Shown: in pieces, positions 1 to 9,752 of the stretch
How positions within the stretch are numbered: the stretch's first letter is position 1
Layout of the letters: the number at the start of each line of letters is the position of its first letter
Assembly (NCBI RefSeq): GCF_020921035.1
Contig: NC_063155.1
Location: 16,015,311-16,079,310, forward strand
Source: Rhodamnia argentea
Lineage: Eukaryota > Streptophyta > Magnoliopsida > Myrtales > Myrtaceae
Direction: 5' to 3'
DNA length: 64,000 bases
Program-made: the position numbers and the translations under genes
The notes under the pieces: model-generated
Told to the model about the DNA's origin: nothing
Seen by the model: the letters and a program-made list of their open reading frames with translations, nothing else
Databases searched by the model: none

Positions 1-210
1 GCGGTTGAACAAGCATTTAGTTTTGGAGGATTAATTTTGGACTCTCGCCGTTCAAGATTAAGCCCGGACTCTGTGGAAGCTCAAGCTTGTGTCGGCGATT
101 GGACGAGGGCGAAATATCGACACCAAGAGTTAGATCGTGAACACGAATTTTTTAGCGATGATGTTGGAGATACCACCGCCACGGGTACCACAACGGGTAG
201 CGACGATTGA
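1..210 (+). CDS. hAT-family transposase, C-terminal end (partial)
   Basis: An open frame runs in from the left edge and stops at 208-210, giving 69 residues. The stretch AFSFGGLILDSRRSRLSP followed by DSVEAQACVGDW is the hAT C-terminal dimerisation motif (established family knowledge, as in plant RICESLEEPER-type zf-BED transposases). The frame ends in an acidic, threonine/glycine-rich tail. The catalytic part lies outside the window, so whether the element is active cannot be judged. Its own terminal region follows at 211-560. Confidence 0.85.
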   Translation, partial: AVEQAFSFGGLILDSRRSRLSPDSVEAQACVGDWTRAKYRHQELDREHEFFSDDVGDTTATGTTTGSDD

Positions 211-560
211 CGATGAGGTAAGTTGGGGTTGTCAAAGGTAAAAAGAACTACATGGGCTTTGATTCTTCTATCTCCAAGAAGATATGTAGGCCGCTTAATG
301 ATAATTCATTAAGTTCAAGCCCATTCCTTTTTTTTTTTCCCATATTTTATTACAATGTACAATTTAATTGTATTTTATAATTTATAATTTATTATATTTA
401 TTTTATTAAATAAAAATTATTATTAAAAATGAATCGGAATGAACCGGCGGTTCCGAATCGGAACCGGCCCGGAACCGGAACCGCCATTTTTCACGGCCGG
501 TTCCGGTTCCACCTTTTCGTGGAACCGGAACCGGCGGTTCCACCGAACCGGCCGTGACTA
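1..560 (+). mobile_element. hAT transposon, 3' end
   Basis: After the transposase stop comes AT-rich DNA and then, at 425-556, a dense block of GGTTCC / GGAACC subterminal repeats ending in the GGCCGTGACTA edge. The right boundary is set by comparison: from 561 the sequence matches repeat R1, whose other copies (14045, about 27977) continue leftwards without a break. The left end is outside the window, so the target duplication cannot be seen. Confidence 0.75.
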
Positions 561-1345
561 GTAGGGGGCATACCGAGTGCGTTTGTTCAGTATAAATACC
601 CTCCGGCCAAGAGTTCAATCTCCATCGCAATCTTTTTCGGATAATTCGTTTAATTCAAGAATAGCTATAATGCCTTGAAGTTCTTTACACTGTCGTTGTA
701 AAGTTTGCTTAACTTTTCGTGCAATTTTATAATGTTCCTCACCAATGATTCGAGATTTGAGCATAGTTGACAATAAATCTAAATGATCTATTGCTGGATA
801 GATATCCTTAGCGACTAAATCCTCTCAATATCGGAACGCATTGATTCGTGTCGATATACCTCTCAAGGGCACCGTCTTGAGTCACCATATTCCAATCTGT
901 CGGATTGTTTAGGCACATTCGTATCGATGTACCCATCAAAAGAATTTCTTCCATGTGCATTATTTTTCATTATTTTTTCGGTTTCCGAATTTCCACGCAC
1001 CTTGGGAGTGTGCTTTATTATTATTTTTGGTAACATGTGTGTTTTGTTTCCCGATAAGAGAAAATAATTAAACCAGCAATTCATTGGTTAATTAACCATA
1101 GTTGGTATTCCACCCGTGTATTTATACAAATTGAAACCGTCTCATCATGTCTCAAGCTTCTTTCAATCTGAATGCGGGGGATTTTTGACTGGGGACAGAA
1201 TTGAGTGCTTAAACCCATATCAGCATGAGTACCGAGGATTCCATTTCGTTCATGCCCAAGCAAATATAGACCTGCCTTTTGTTCCGGAGAAAATAAAACC
1301 TGAATTTTCTGGCATCTCGGTTCGTTGGTAGAGAGAGTGGAGAAA
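561..1345 (-). repeat. Dispersed repeat R1, copy a
   Basis: This is one of seven copies of an unclassified repeat (14045, 18060, 24290, 27961, 28860, 32240). Shared marks are a TATTTATA box in a GGCCGGAGGGTATTTATA context, a block of about 330 bp with a short reading frame starting MEEILLMG (clearest at 18437-18766), and a second TATA-like box (TATAAATACACGGG on the minus strand). The strand given follows that frame. This copy was cut by the hAT element at 560/561. No known family was recognised. Confidence 0.7.
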
Positions 1346-1437
1346 TGTATCGGAGAGAACTCTTGGCCGGAGGGTATTTATACTGAATGAACGGACTCGG
1401 TAAGAAATTCAACCCCCACTGGCCCCGCGACGAGGGC

Positions 1438-1759
1438 CCAGCCATGTCAGTCACATCGACCATCACCATTACTTCACGTTCGATTTGGCATTTTCCCCTT
1501 CATGAAGATGGTTTTCGAAAACCACCTTAGATGGACAGCATCTTTAAGACGGTTTTCGAAAACCACCTTAGATGGACAGATGTTTCGAAAACCATCTTAA
1601 AGATGCCATCTTCAAGGTGGTTTTCCATCCACCTTAGATGGAAAGATGTTTCGAAAACCATCTTAAAGATGCCATCTTTAAGGTGGTTTTCCATCTGCCA
1701 AATCGAACGTGAAGTTGAACGTCAAGAATGGTGATGGTCGATGTGACTGACATGGCTGG
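1438..1759. repeat. Fold-back element with nested palindromes
   Basis: The outer arms 1438-1490 and 1697-1759 are inverted copies; the right arm carries about 11 extra bases. The core 1505-1695 is made only of direct and inverted copies of a GATGGTTTTCGAAAACCACC-like unit, itself partly palindromic. No coding capacity is seen. It resembles a foldback or MITE-type element. Confidence 0.7.
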
Positions 1760-1761
1760 TC

Positions 1762-2290
1762 TTCATGATTTTAGGGTTCGCCGTATTGATCGAATCCAAA
1801 TCGGAGCCGAAGGGGAGAATGACAACATTTTCTATTGGAGTTTTTTTTTTAAATGTTTTTTTGGTAATGAACGACACTATTTTTAACATTTCCCGGCAAC
1901 CACGTCGCCTTCGATTGACAATCGGCGTTGACTAAATATCTCATGTCAGACTTTTCCAATCAATAGGATTGAATTGAATAACATGTAAAAGGTTTATGAC
2001 TGAATTGTCACAATTGAAATATTTAAGATATGCTAATTCAATAGATATACGATTATTTTGATAATTTTCCTGTGAACGTTGAACTATCATCTAGATAATT
2101 CTATTTTTGATTTGATTTTAAAAACCGATTTCGAGATGATGGGACAGCCCATAAAATGATACGAATGCGTGAATCATATATGCGGAACGTGAGTAAATAA
2201 TACGTTTTCCTTCATAAACATAATTTACAAAAAAGTCGTCAAGATTTCCAGTATTTTCAAATTACATAAGAAAACAGAGGGTAAAAGATC
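1762..2290 (+). repeat. Repeat B (one end of composite repeat B/C)
   Basis: It matches 29990-30550 directly, 26650-27240 directly, and 11690-12395 and 46120-46690 in inverted form. Typical stretches are the 'rest of the lineage' phrases around AAAAGGTTTATGACTGAATT and CATAAAATGATACGAATGCG. Noncoding. The same two-part repeat lies next to captured galactinol synthase fragments at four places in the window. Confidence 0.7.
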
Positions 2291-2490
2291 TATAAACACG
2301 GGCGATCCCATTTCGGTTTCACGAAGCCATTGGGGGCAGCATCAGAGGCGATGGTCGGAGCCATTTCTATGGTAGAAAGATTTGTGATTTTCTGTGAGTG
2401 GAATTGAGAGTTTGCGTTTGAGAAAGTTTCACAATTGCTAGGCTTGTTTTGAGTTGATCAGAAAAGATTGTGAAGTATAATTTATAGTGG
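2290..2490 (-). pseudogene. Probable galactinol synthase 5' fragment (promoter, UTR, first codons), copy 1
   Basis: On the minus strand a TATA box (2475-2486) is followed by a leader of about 110 bp and an ATG at 2364. This opens a 24-codon frame starting MAPTIASDAAPNGFVKP, which then runs into repeat B and stops. Galactinol synthases commonly begin MAP and have a variable N-terminus ending in a lysine/proline stretch before RAYVTFLAGNGDY. I infer that this is the captured 5' end of such a gene. A second copy at 30555-30755 keeps the frame. The rest of the enzyme is absent here, but its 3' part occurs at 10932, 20761 and 45307. The short length leaves room for a different parent gene. Confidence 0.45.
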
Positions 2491-2587
2491 GAAACCAAAC
2501 CCACCTCCACAAAAAGAAAAAAAGGCACAAAAAAAAAAAATGGGATATATTGATAAAAAAAAAAAGCATATGGATTTATATCGTCCG

Positions 2588-2780
2588 GCCCTTTTATAAG
2601 GTAAAGTGCGTCGAAGAAAGCGATGGACTAAGCAGAATCCGCGAGAATTGGATTCAGCTCATAGCTGAATCCAATTTTGGGTAAAGTTCGTCGAAGAAAG
2701 CGATGGACTGCTGAATCCAATTCTCGCGGAGTCTGCTTAGTCCATCGCTTTCTTCGACGAACTTTACCTTATAAAAGGGC
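2588..2780. promoter_or_regulatory. Palindromic promoter of C2 gene A
   Basis: The inverted repeat arms 2588-2658 and 2710-2780 are 71 bp each, with two mismatches seen. Each arm carries the TATA box (TATAAAAGGGC reads rightwards at 2770-2780 and leftwards at 2588-2598). The 51-bp middle holds a third, direct half-copy at 2679-2709. The right TATA box is about 125 bp upstream of the ATG of gene A. The left one would drive transcription leftwards, towards the galactinol synthase 5' fragment. Confidence 0.85.
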
Positions 2781-2895
2781 AGCAGCACACAAACTCAGTC
2801 CTCACGCACTCTAGCTCTCTCATTTCTCGTTCTCACCCTCCCTCTCTCTCAAAACTCCTTCACATTCCCAAGAACCATCCTCAAGCACAGAGGCG

Positions 2896-3582
2896 ATGGC
2901 ATCCGTCGACATAACCATGATCTCAGCCACGAACCTCAAGGCCTGCAATGTCCGCCTCGCTGCCTCCCTCTCCGGCGACCAAAGCGACAACAAGCAGCGC
3001 ACCCCCGTCCACAAGAAAGGCAGCACCGCTAACACCTGGAAGGACCACACCTTCAAATTCACCGTGAGAGAGGCCGCGCCTCTCGGCACCCGCCTCAAGT
3101 TCAAGATCGAGAAGAAGGAGCCCTTCTTGAACCCCTTCTTCTGCTTCAAGAAGGGGTCCTTCTTTGGCCGCAAGACTACTTACGTGGTCGGCGAGGTGGA
3201 TGTGCTTCTGTATGGCCGCGCCGGCGACATGAATCCCACGGTGCGGAGCTGTGAAGTGCGGTCCTCCTCCCTGGAGACCGTGGCCGTTCTCAAATTTTCC
3301 TACAAGTTCTCCGAGCAGTTCCCCGTTGAGGCGCCCCCGGAGCTGGAGGAGGAGACAGTCACGGCTACTCCAGCTGCAGAGCGCCCTCGGACGGGGAACG
3401 CCACTCCCGCCTATTTTCATGTTCCCCGGGCAGGATACGTGCCCGCAGCCACTCCACCGCCGCCCAAGCACCACCCCCGGCGGAACTTCCCGGGGAGGGT
3501 GAGGAACGCGGTGGCCGTGAACGCGATGGCAAGTGTGATCAGTAACCTCGTATTCGAAGGCGGGAATTTTACCGATGCCTAG
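2896..3582 (+). CDS. SRC2-like C2-domain protein A
   Basis: A single-exon gene of 228 aa. Residues 1 to about 140 form a plant SRC2-type C2 domain: an ITMISATNLKACNV start strand, the TPVHKKGSTANTWKDHTFKF core (family pattern T-V-x-K-G-G-T-N-P-x-W), GRKTTYVVGEVDV, and a final VLKFSYKF strand. A Pro/Ala-rich linker and a C-terminal hydrophobic segment (about 200-222) follow, as in SRC2 proteins, which are cold- and stress-linked and bind membranes or partner proteins. Typical calcium-binding aspartates are not evident. Compared with C, D and F it lacks five residues (PVKDL) by a 15-bp in-frame deletion shared with B, which removes part of a conserved strand. GC content is far above the surroundings. 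The start sits after a CT-rich leader about 125 bp from the TATA box. Confidence 0.85.
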   Translation: MASVDITMISATNLKACNVRLAASLSGDQSDNKQRTPVHKKGSTANTWKDHTFKFTVREAAPLGTRLKFKIEKKEPFLNPFFCFKKGSFFGRKTTYVVGEVDVLLYGRAGDMNPTVRSCEVRSSSLETVAVLKFSYKFSEQFPVEAPPELEEETVTATPAAERPRTGNATPAYFHVPRAGYVPAATPPPPKHHPRRNFPGRVRNAVAVNAMASVISNLVFEGGNFTDA

Positions 3583-4622
3583 ATTTGATACTTGAACGAG
3601 TAGTATTCTCGTTCATTTGCTTGCGTGTTTGTTTCGTCTTAAGGCATGTTAAGCTGGTTTCGAGTCCTGTGTCAATTTGTTAAGTCGGGTTTGTTTGGAA
3701 GAGATCTCATCATATGATGAGATTGATGTTTGTCTTGCTACTTCTCGATTCCGAAAGTGACATGTAAAACTTGGATTTTACGGATCCGACACATGTCGCC
3801 CGATCGGGCATCGGCTTGAGTCCGGAGGAGCCTTTTCACAAAATCTTTAAGTGCTACAAAATCTGTGTTTTTTATTCTGACCAAAAGAAAAAAAAAACCC
3901 AAGGTGGTATTATCGTTAGTATAATTATTCCGCTTTCGATTTTTATTTTTTTGGTCGACAAACCAAACAGCTCTTTAGGGGTAAAAGGGAATCTTCCCCA
4001 TTGTTAATATAAGAAATAATCTATGCAAAATACATGTTGGCATAATATCTTGAATAAATGGATATATAGATATTTTATGAATTTGTGGTTGACGATCGAG
4101 AGTTATCGTTATTTCACAATTATATAGAATTGAAGGTGTGATGATGCTTTCGATGGTAAAAGTTCAAGACAAATTAATATCTTTAGATTAAAAATGCATT
4201 TGATTTGAGGTATGGAGTTTATTGTGAAGAAAATTCACCGGGGTTAAAACCTATGTATATGTCGTGAATGTGGCTGTGGAGGACGTAAGCGTAAAGACCC
4301 AGTGAATTTCCGAGAGCAATGTAGAACAAGAAGGGATAGAAAAGACCAAAAAAAGATAATTTGGGACTTGAACGGAATTTCACAAAAGATTGGGGTACAA
4401 TCGCGAAAGTGAAGAATTATTGTTTATGAGATTTAACCATGGATCCACGAGCATGAGCTAAGATACGAGCAACAGAAACACCGCGTGAAAACCTCTTTAA
4501 CATTTCACCCTCCAAATCAATTCTCTCTCTCCTTCAGGAGCGTCAGATTTGTCCATGAACATTGCCATTTGACCGGAGAAATCAGCCGCTGATCCTTCTC
4601 TTTCACCCTCTCATCGTTCGCC
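3583..4622. other. 3' flank of C2-A and upstream region of ECHIDNA copy 1
   Basis: No gene is seen. It is collinear with 37837-38935 and 49946-51001. The part 3890-4330 is the C half of repeat B/C, so this repeat forms part of the ECHIDNA upstream region in all three copies. A TC-rich leader (about 4515-4535) precedes the ECHIDNA ATG. Confidence 0.7.
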
Positions 4623-7090
4623 ATGGATCCCAGCCAGGTGAGTCGAGTCGTCTCTTGTTCTTGTTCGTCGCTGAGTTTGATTTCTGTCGACATGTCCGGG
4701 GTCGATTTGGACGATTTCTGTGTTTTTGCCCAAGTTCGGTTCTCGAGCGTTCCTGTAGGGTGTCGTTCGTGCTTTGGATGTTATCGGTTGGCTCGGTTTT
4801 GCACGATAGCGAGATCTGCCTGCGTCTCGGCGTGTCGGAGTTAGAGCCAGGTCGTTGAGTTGCTCATTCAATTGAGTTAGATTTGAGTTGCGTTACGTCG
4901 TTCAGATGTAGGCACGGGTACAGTCTGGATCTGGAATTAAGAGTAAGAAGGAGAGAAGAAAATGGAGAAGATTTCACCTGAATTTGCTAATCTTTCAGAG
5001 TAGAAGTTAATTGCATGGGAAATCGTGGTGTTTTGGAGTGGACTTACGGATTCTAATTGGTTCTGCTCGTAAATAGATTCTAATTGCTACCTCTTCCTCT
5101 ATATGGAGGAAGCTCCTTAAGCTGAGAACTGAATTTAAGCCCTTGATTAAGTATGGTGTCGTTGGTGGTAACACAATTGCTTTTGGCTGGATCCTTGGCT
5201 TCCTATGGAGGCTTTTCTGGGATGTGTTTCCTCCGAGGGTAGTCTATGATGCTGGATTAGCTCTCAGTGTGAAGGTATCCGATGTGATTGTGAATGGGGC
5301 ATGGCACTGGCCTCCTGCTAGGTCTGAGGACCTAGTTCTTATTGAATCTGTGTCGTGGAATTCAGCCAAATGTTAAGCAATTCAACTGAATCGTCTGGGT
5401 GCCTTTTTCTGCTGGAAGATTTCCTAGTAATAGCTCTTGGAGTAAAATTCAATCTTCAGCTGGTAAAGTGGCCCTGGCATAAGCTAGTTTGGTTTGCTTT
5501 AAACATACCAAACGGCTGTATTAGCTGGCTTGTTATTTTGAAAAGCTGCCTACTAGAGATAGATCAAAGAAAAATCCTTCTTTAATGATGTTTGCCTTCT
5601 CTGTGGATCATTCCCTGAATCTTAGGGTTCATTAATTTGCTCGATGTACTATGTCTTGTAAATTCTCGAGCTTAGTTTATAGTTGTTGTGGTATTCAAAG
5701 AGTTTGGAGTTGGAGTGACGAGATGCAGTGGGCTTGTGCCTAGTAGGAAGGGGAAAGCTATAGCAGATGTTGCTTGCAAGATTGCATGGTGTGATGATAA
5801 TTTTCTTGTTTTAAGTAGTGGTATCATGTCAAGAGTAATCTGTGATGTTTTGTACTGGCTTGGCAACATGCTAACGTGTAATTTACTAGTAAAATACCAG
5901 AGAAGGCAAATCTGCCGTAAGGGACTTATGACTTGAGTTGCTGTATATCTCGAGTCTCGGTTGTTATCCTTTTTGTCATTTGTAGCAGGATAATCCTGCT
6001 TTGTTTATTTGAATAGAACTCATTTGCTTACCTAGCAATAGTTTGTGGTATAGGAGAATTGTATTGCTTAGAAAATTAGTGATCTTTCCATATTTAAACT
6101 TTGTAGGAGGTCAGGACGTAGTGAACTTTTTATCTTTTCATCAACCACAGGTTTAGCAGTTGACATGGGATCCCTGAAGGAGTAATAAAGCTAGATATAC
6201 CCAGGAATAGTGAAGCTTTACCCCTTCTTTCTGGCCTTGAGCTAAAGAGCATTGCGAATGATGGTAAAATTAAGGACTATCGTGCTGTAGGTGTTTGATG
6301 GAAATTGTGCTGCTTTCACTTATCCAGAGTCTGACAGTGGAGTGGACAATTCGATTCTTTTGAAAAATTCATCTCATATGACTTTCTTTGCTATAATCTC
6401 CTATGTCATGGCATAATCTTTTGCTCCTTCCTGCAGCCTGTAGTAGAGAACTACGCCAACCCAAAGACATGTTTCTTTCACGTTATTTTCAAGGTAAAGA
6501 TAGAAGAGTATCTGTAGGAAGTTTTGATAATTTCTAAACCAAGACTTTGGAGTTCTAATGTTCAATATTTCTTTGTCTTGCAGGCTGCTGCTTTGTCATT
6601 TTACATATTATCTGCTCTCTTCTTCGATAATTTTGTCATCATTTTTGTGGTGACGGTCTTCCTTGCTGCTCTAGACTTTTGGGTTGTGAAAAATGTGAGC
6701 GGGCGTATCTTAGTGGGTTTGAGGTGGTGGAATGAGATAGATGATAATGGTGAGAGTGTTTGGAGATTTGAATGCCTTGACCAGGAGGTGAGCTAAGTAA
6801 TGTTGATATTCTAGTTTACTTGCATTGTTTTTGCTCAAAAAATTATCTTTCGGAAGATCTGATTTGTGTCCTTATAAATCCGTTTCCTTATTTTGGTGCT
6901 AGTCATTGGCGCGGATGAATAAGAAAGATTCGTGGTTGTTCTGGTGGACTCTTTACCTTACAGTAAGTTCACATGTCATGACTCGTGCTCGTTGATCTTC
7001 CCTCAGAAATGAAAAACAAACAGCAAAAACAAAATCAAACTCATTTTCTTGCTAGGAGACACAAAGGTAACACATAGGAAGGTCTTGCAT
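4623..7090 (+). pseudogene. ECH: ECHIDNA (TVP23-like), copy 1, truncated after exon 4
   Basis: Exons are 4623-4637 (MDPSQ), 6437-6493, 6584-6787 and 6903-6962, all with GT/AG borders. They encode 112 residues, including YANPKTCFFHVIFK, the two hydrophobic stretches of exon 3, and WWNEIDDNGESVWRFECL. Exons 5 and 6, present at 53738-54325, are missing: homology with the complete copy ends at 7090, inside intron 4. Read-through into the intron stops after about a dozen codons. The product would lack the last membrane segments and the cytosolic tail, so I call it a pseudogene, although its exons are intact and nearly identical to the working copy. It may still be transcribed from its own promoter. 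Confidence 0.85.
5095..5940 (+). mobile_element. LINE 3' fragment in ECHIDNA intron 1
   Basis: The frames WRKLLKLR, then IKYGVVGGNTIAFGW, then ALSVKVSDVIVNGAWHWPPA and KLVWFALNIPN are the zf-RVT (C-terminal) region of plant L1-type LINEs. It has frame breaks and lacks the endonuclease and reverse transcriptase. The same fragment sits at the same place in all three ECHIDNA copies, so it was inserted before the gene was duplicated. Confidence 0.8.
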
Positions 7091-7980
7091 GGGACTGACT
7101 GGAATTTACAACGATCCTGTCTCGGACGAAGATAGTTAAACTCATTCTCCGGATTTGACCCGCGACTTTGTTGCGGGCCCTTCGTCGGGAACTATAGCAA
7201 CAACCTGCAAAGGAAGGGGGTGGGGGGTGACGAATCATTTCTGCGTGCTGATTCCCAAAGATGCGTGAATATTTTAGAAGCGCACGTCTCTGGCTTGCCG
7301 AGCCAATGAAAAAGCTTCCGAGAAGTCCAACTGCTGAAGTTGAACCGACCTGCTTTTATTCCTTTTGTTTCGATGGAAGATTCTTGGATACTCGTGATCT
7401 AGCTCGGGATTTTTTTATTGGTTGGAAGGCTGTCCTCGAATTTTTTCGTCAAGTGGTTTGAACATTCTGACGATAATCGTTTATATCGCTAAAGGGCTTT
7501 TATCTTTCGTGATTCACGTTAACCATCGCGGTATATGTATTTTCTAAAATATATCATTTTCCTCCTTTTTAAATGCTTGAAATTGACCAAAAATCAAACC
7601 GCTCGAACTCACTAAAATAATTCTCTATAGTTAATTTTAAACGCCCAAAAAAAAAAAAAAAACGAAACCTTTTATGATATGCATGTTCATATTTGTATTA
7701 TGTATAATTCGAACGTCTCGCGGGTGCCATGTTAAACGCATGTTAATATGTTAGGAAGAATATTCAACTGCCCCACCACAACAAAAGTTTGGGTTGACAG
7801 AAAATATAGACGACCAAGGTTTGATCCCGCCATCTTGAACAAATGCCAAGTGAAAACCAACATTGGAAAATCCAAGTGTTTCGGTTAACTTCGTGAATCG
7901 AGAAGAAGCAAGACAACATCAATCTCATCATCCGGCAAAATCTCTTCAAACAGATGAAATTTAACAAGAACGAGAATACT
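7091..7980. other. Noncoding spacer after the ECHIDNA break
   Basis: It begins at a junction unique to copies 1 and 2 (7090/7091 and 41403/41404). A 66-codon frame at 7261-7461 is kept in the second copy only because the block is a recent duplicate; it was not recognised. From about 7765 the minus strand is the 3' flank of a C2-type gene. Confidence 0.5.
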
Positions 7981-7984
7981 CGTT

Positions 7985-8500
7985 CACATATCGAATCTAC
8001 ATCAATACCATCCCCTTCATCGGATCCGAGGTTATTGAGCACACTTGTCATCCAGTTCACGAGGACCTCCCTCGCCACCCCCTCCAGGAAGTTCCAGCCG
8101 TGGTGCCGTGGCGGCAGCCCATAAAAATAGGTGGGAGTGGCGTTCGGCACATGTGCCGTCCGGTGGTGCGGTGCGGGTATGCGTGGTGGGTATGGGTACG
8201 CCGCCTGATAATTGGGCACTGCGTTGTGCTGATATGTCATCTGAGGACGGGGCGCTGACGGTGGGTACGGGGTACGCCGCCGGATAATTGGGCGTTGCGT
8301 TGTAGTGATATGCAATCTGAGGGTGGGGTGTTGATGGCCGTTACGGGTACGGGTATGCCTCCGGATAATTGGGCGCTGCGTTGTGCTGATATGCCGTCTG
8401 AGGACGGGGCGTTGATGGCCGGTACGGGTACGGGTAAGGGTCCGGGGTACGTGTGTGTGCGCGTCTGTGTGTGTAAGGCAGAGAACGAGAAATTTCATGG
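7985..8500 (-). pseudogene. SRC2-like tail fragment G (C2 domain lost)
   Basis: On the minus strand the frame reads a Tyr/Pro-rich repeat tail, then AHVPNATPTYFYG, then the hydrophobic end VAREVLVNWMTSVLNNLG, as in the end of C2 gene E. There is no C2 domain: a leader-like TTTCTCGTTCTCTGCC (about 8475-8492), matching the 5' UTR of gene C, is joined almost directly to the tail. The tail is a tandem repeat of about 78 bp (8150-8450, roughly four units) with frame slips between units. The normal stop is lost and the frame reads on into the former 3' UTR. I infer an internal deletion that removed the start codon and the domain. Confidence 0.65.
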
Positions 8501-9471
8501 AAATACGGTCCCCCATTAATTACCGCAGTTCAACTTGGTCATGTGAGGGTGGACCCACATTCATTCTTTGGACCATAGTGCAATTAACAAAAAAATAAAT
8601 AAATCAAGATACAGTGGCCATTGAATATGCCACGTTAGCGTGCTCCGCAATCATCCCTAAACTGCACCTTCATTAATAGTCTCAACAGCAGTTTACCGCG
8701 TTCTTACAAGTCCAATTTTGCGGCAATTGGAAAAATAAAACCTTACTCTTCTCCTAAAGTGTTCCACCTCTTTTGCTTCCTTCTTGCTTCGTTCTCCCTC
8801 GGATCGGCAATTGGCCAGAGACGAGGGCCGACGAGGTCGGCATCGACATCTCGCTCCTCGGCACGGCCAACCTCGCCCTAGCCAATTTTGATGAGAGTTT
8901 TAGTGCGAAAAATTTCGTGTTTCAAACATTATTATGAATTTCATTCCATTATGCCAAACACAATCAATTTATTCATGTATAATCGTCCACCGGCGATTTG
9001 GATCGATTTTTTCTGACCTTTTACCTAATCAAAATATTGTCGCCCAAGTATTTTGACCTTAAAAATCGGGGCATTTGAAAAATTCATTCGTATATCTACA
9101 CATAAAATTGAGTGTGCATGTGCGCACGACAGATATTCAATTGATATTTTTAAATTTCCAAATGACAACTTGCTTAAACTGAAGTAAGCAATTGTTCAGG
9201 TTTATTCAATTTTCCTACTGAAGCTAAGAACTACGGAAATGGGAGCTAAATCTTTGACAAAAAGTCAACAAACTAAAAGAAAATATTGATCTCCATTGAT
9301 GGCCAGTCAAACCATCATAGAAACACAAGACCAAATAAATAAATAAATAAATAAATAAAATTCTTCCGAGTCTTCTCCCATTTTCTCTCTCATGGTTTCT
9401 CTCTCCTCCCTCCTCCGCGCAGTTCCCTCGCCTGAAGAAAACAGCAAGGAAGGAGGGTGAATCGATTGCCA
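8501..9471. other. Intergenic DNA, no gene seen
   Basis: AT-rich, collinear with 42890-43839. It holds an AAAT-type microsatellite near 9337-9359. No element was recognised. Confidence 0.5.
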
Positions 9472-9752
9472 CCGTGTCGGCACAGCCCCAACAGGAGGAG
9501 CTGCAGGACACGCAGCTGGAGATGACGCCGTCGGCGCAGGAGAAGAACAGAGACCCGATCCACTGGGCTCTTCGGCTCAACTCCAGCCTCGCGCTCCATC
9601 GGCGTCTCCCTCCCCTCTGTCGACCTCGCTCACCTCCTCGTGTCCCACATATGCTGGGACAACCACGTCCCAATCGCCTGGAAGTTCCTCGAGAAGGTCC
9701 TCACTGTCGAGATCGTCCCTCCCATGCAGGTCCTCGCCATTCTCTCTTCCAG
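9472..9752 (+). pseudogene. MED33-like Mediator subunit, exon 1 fragment, copy 1
   Basis: The frame beginning SAQPQQEELQ continues as SAQEKNRDPIHWALRLNSSL. After a one-frame shift near 9595 it reads VSLPSVDLAHLLVSHICWDN and then HVPIAWKFLEKVL, ending at a GT donor at 9753. This is the conserved N-terminus of plant Mediator subunit MED33A/B (REF4/RFR1 family), a regulator of phenylpropanoid genes. Only this exon is present out of a protein of about 1300 aa. The same fragment with the same shift is at 43840-44122. It lies on the same strand as the galactinol synthase fragment that follows. Confidence 0.7.

Noticed and set aside
2923-3474. Long minus-strand frame opposite C2 gene A (also opposite B, D, E and F)
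   Set aside because: Shadow of a GC-rich coding strand; no domain, and codon pattern explained by the real gene.
5143-5376. Open frame in ECHIDNA intron 1 as a host gene
   Set aside because: It is the zf-RVT part of a LINE, present in all three introns.
7261-7461. 66-codon frame after the ECHIDNA break, kept in the second block
   Set aside because: Conservation is explained by the recent duplication; no family match.
9224-9673. Minus-strand frames over the MED33 fragment
   Set aside because: Antisense of a recognisable MED33 exon; no domain of its own.
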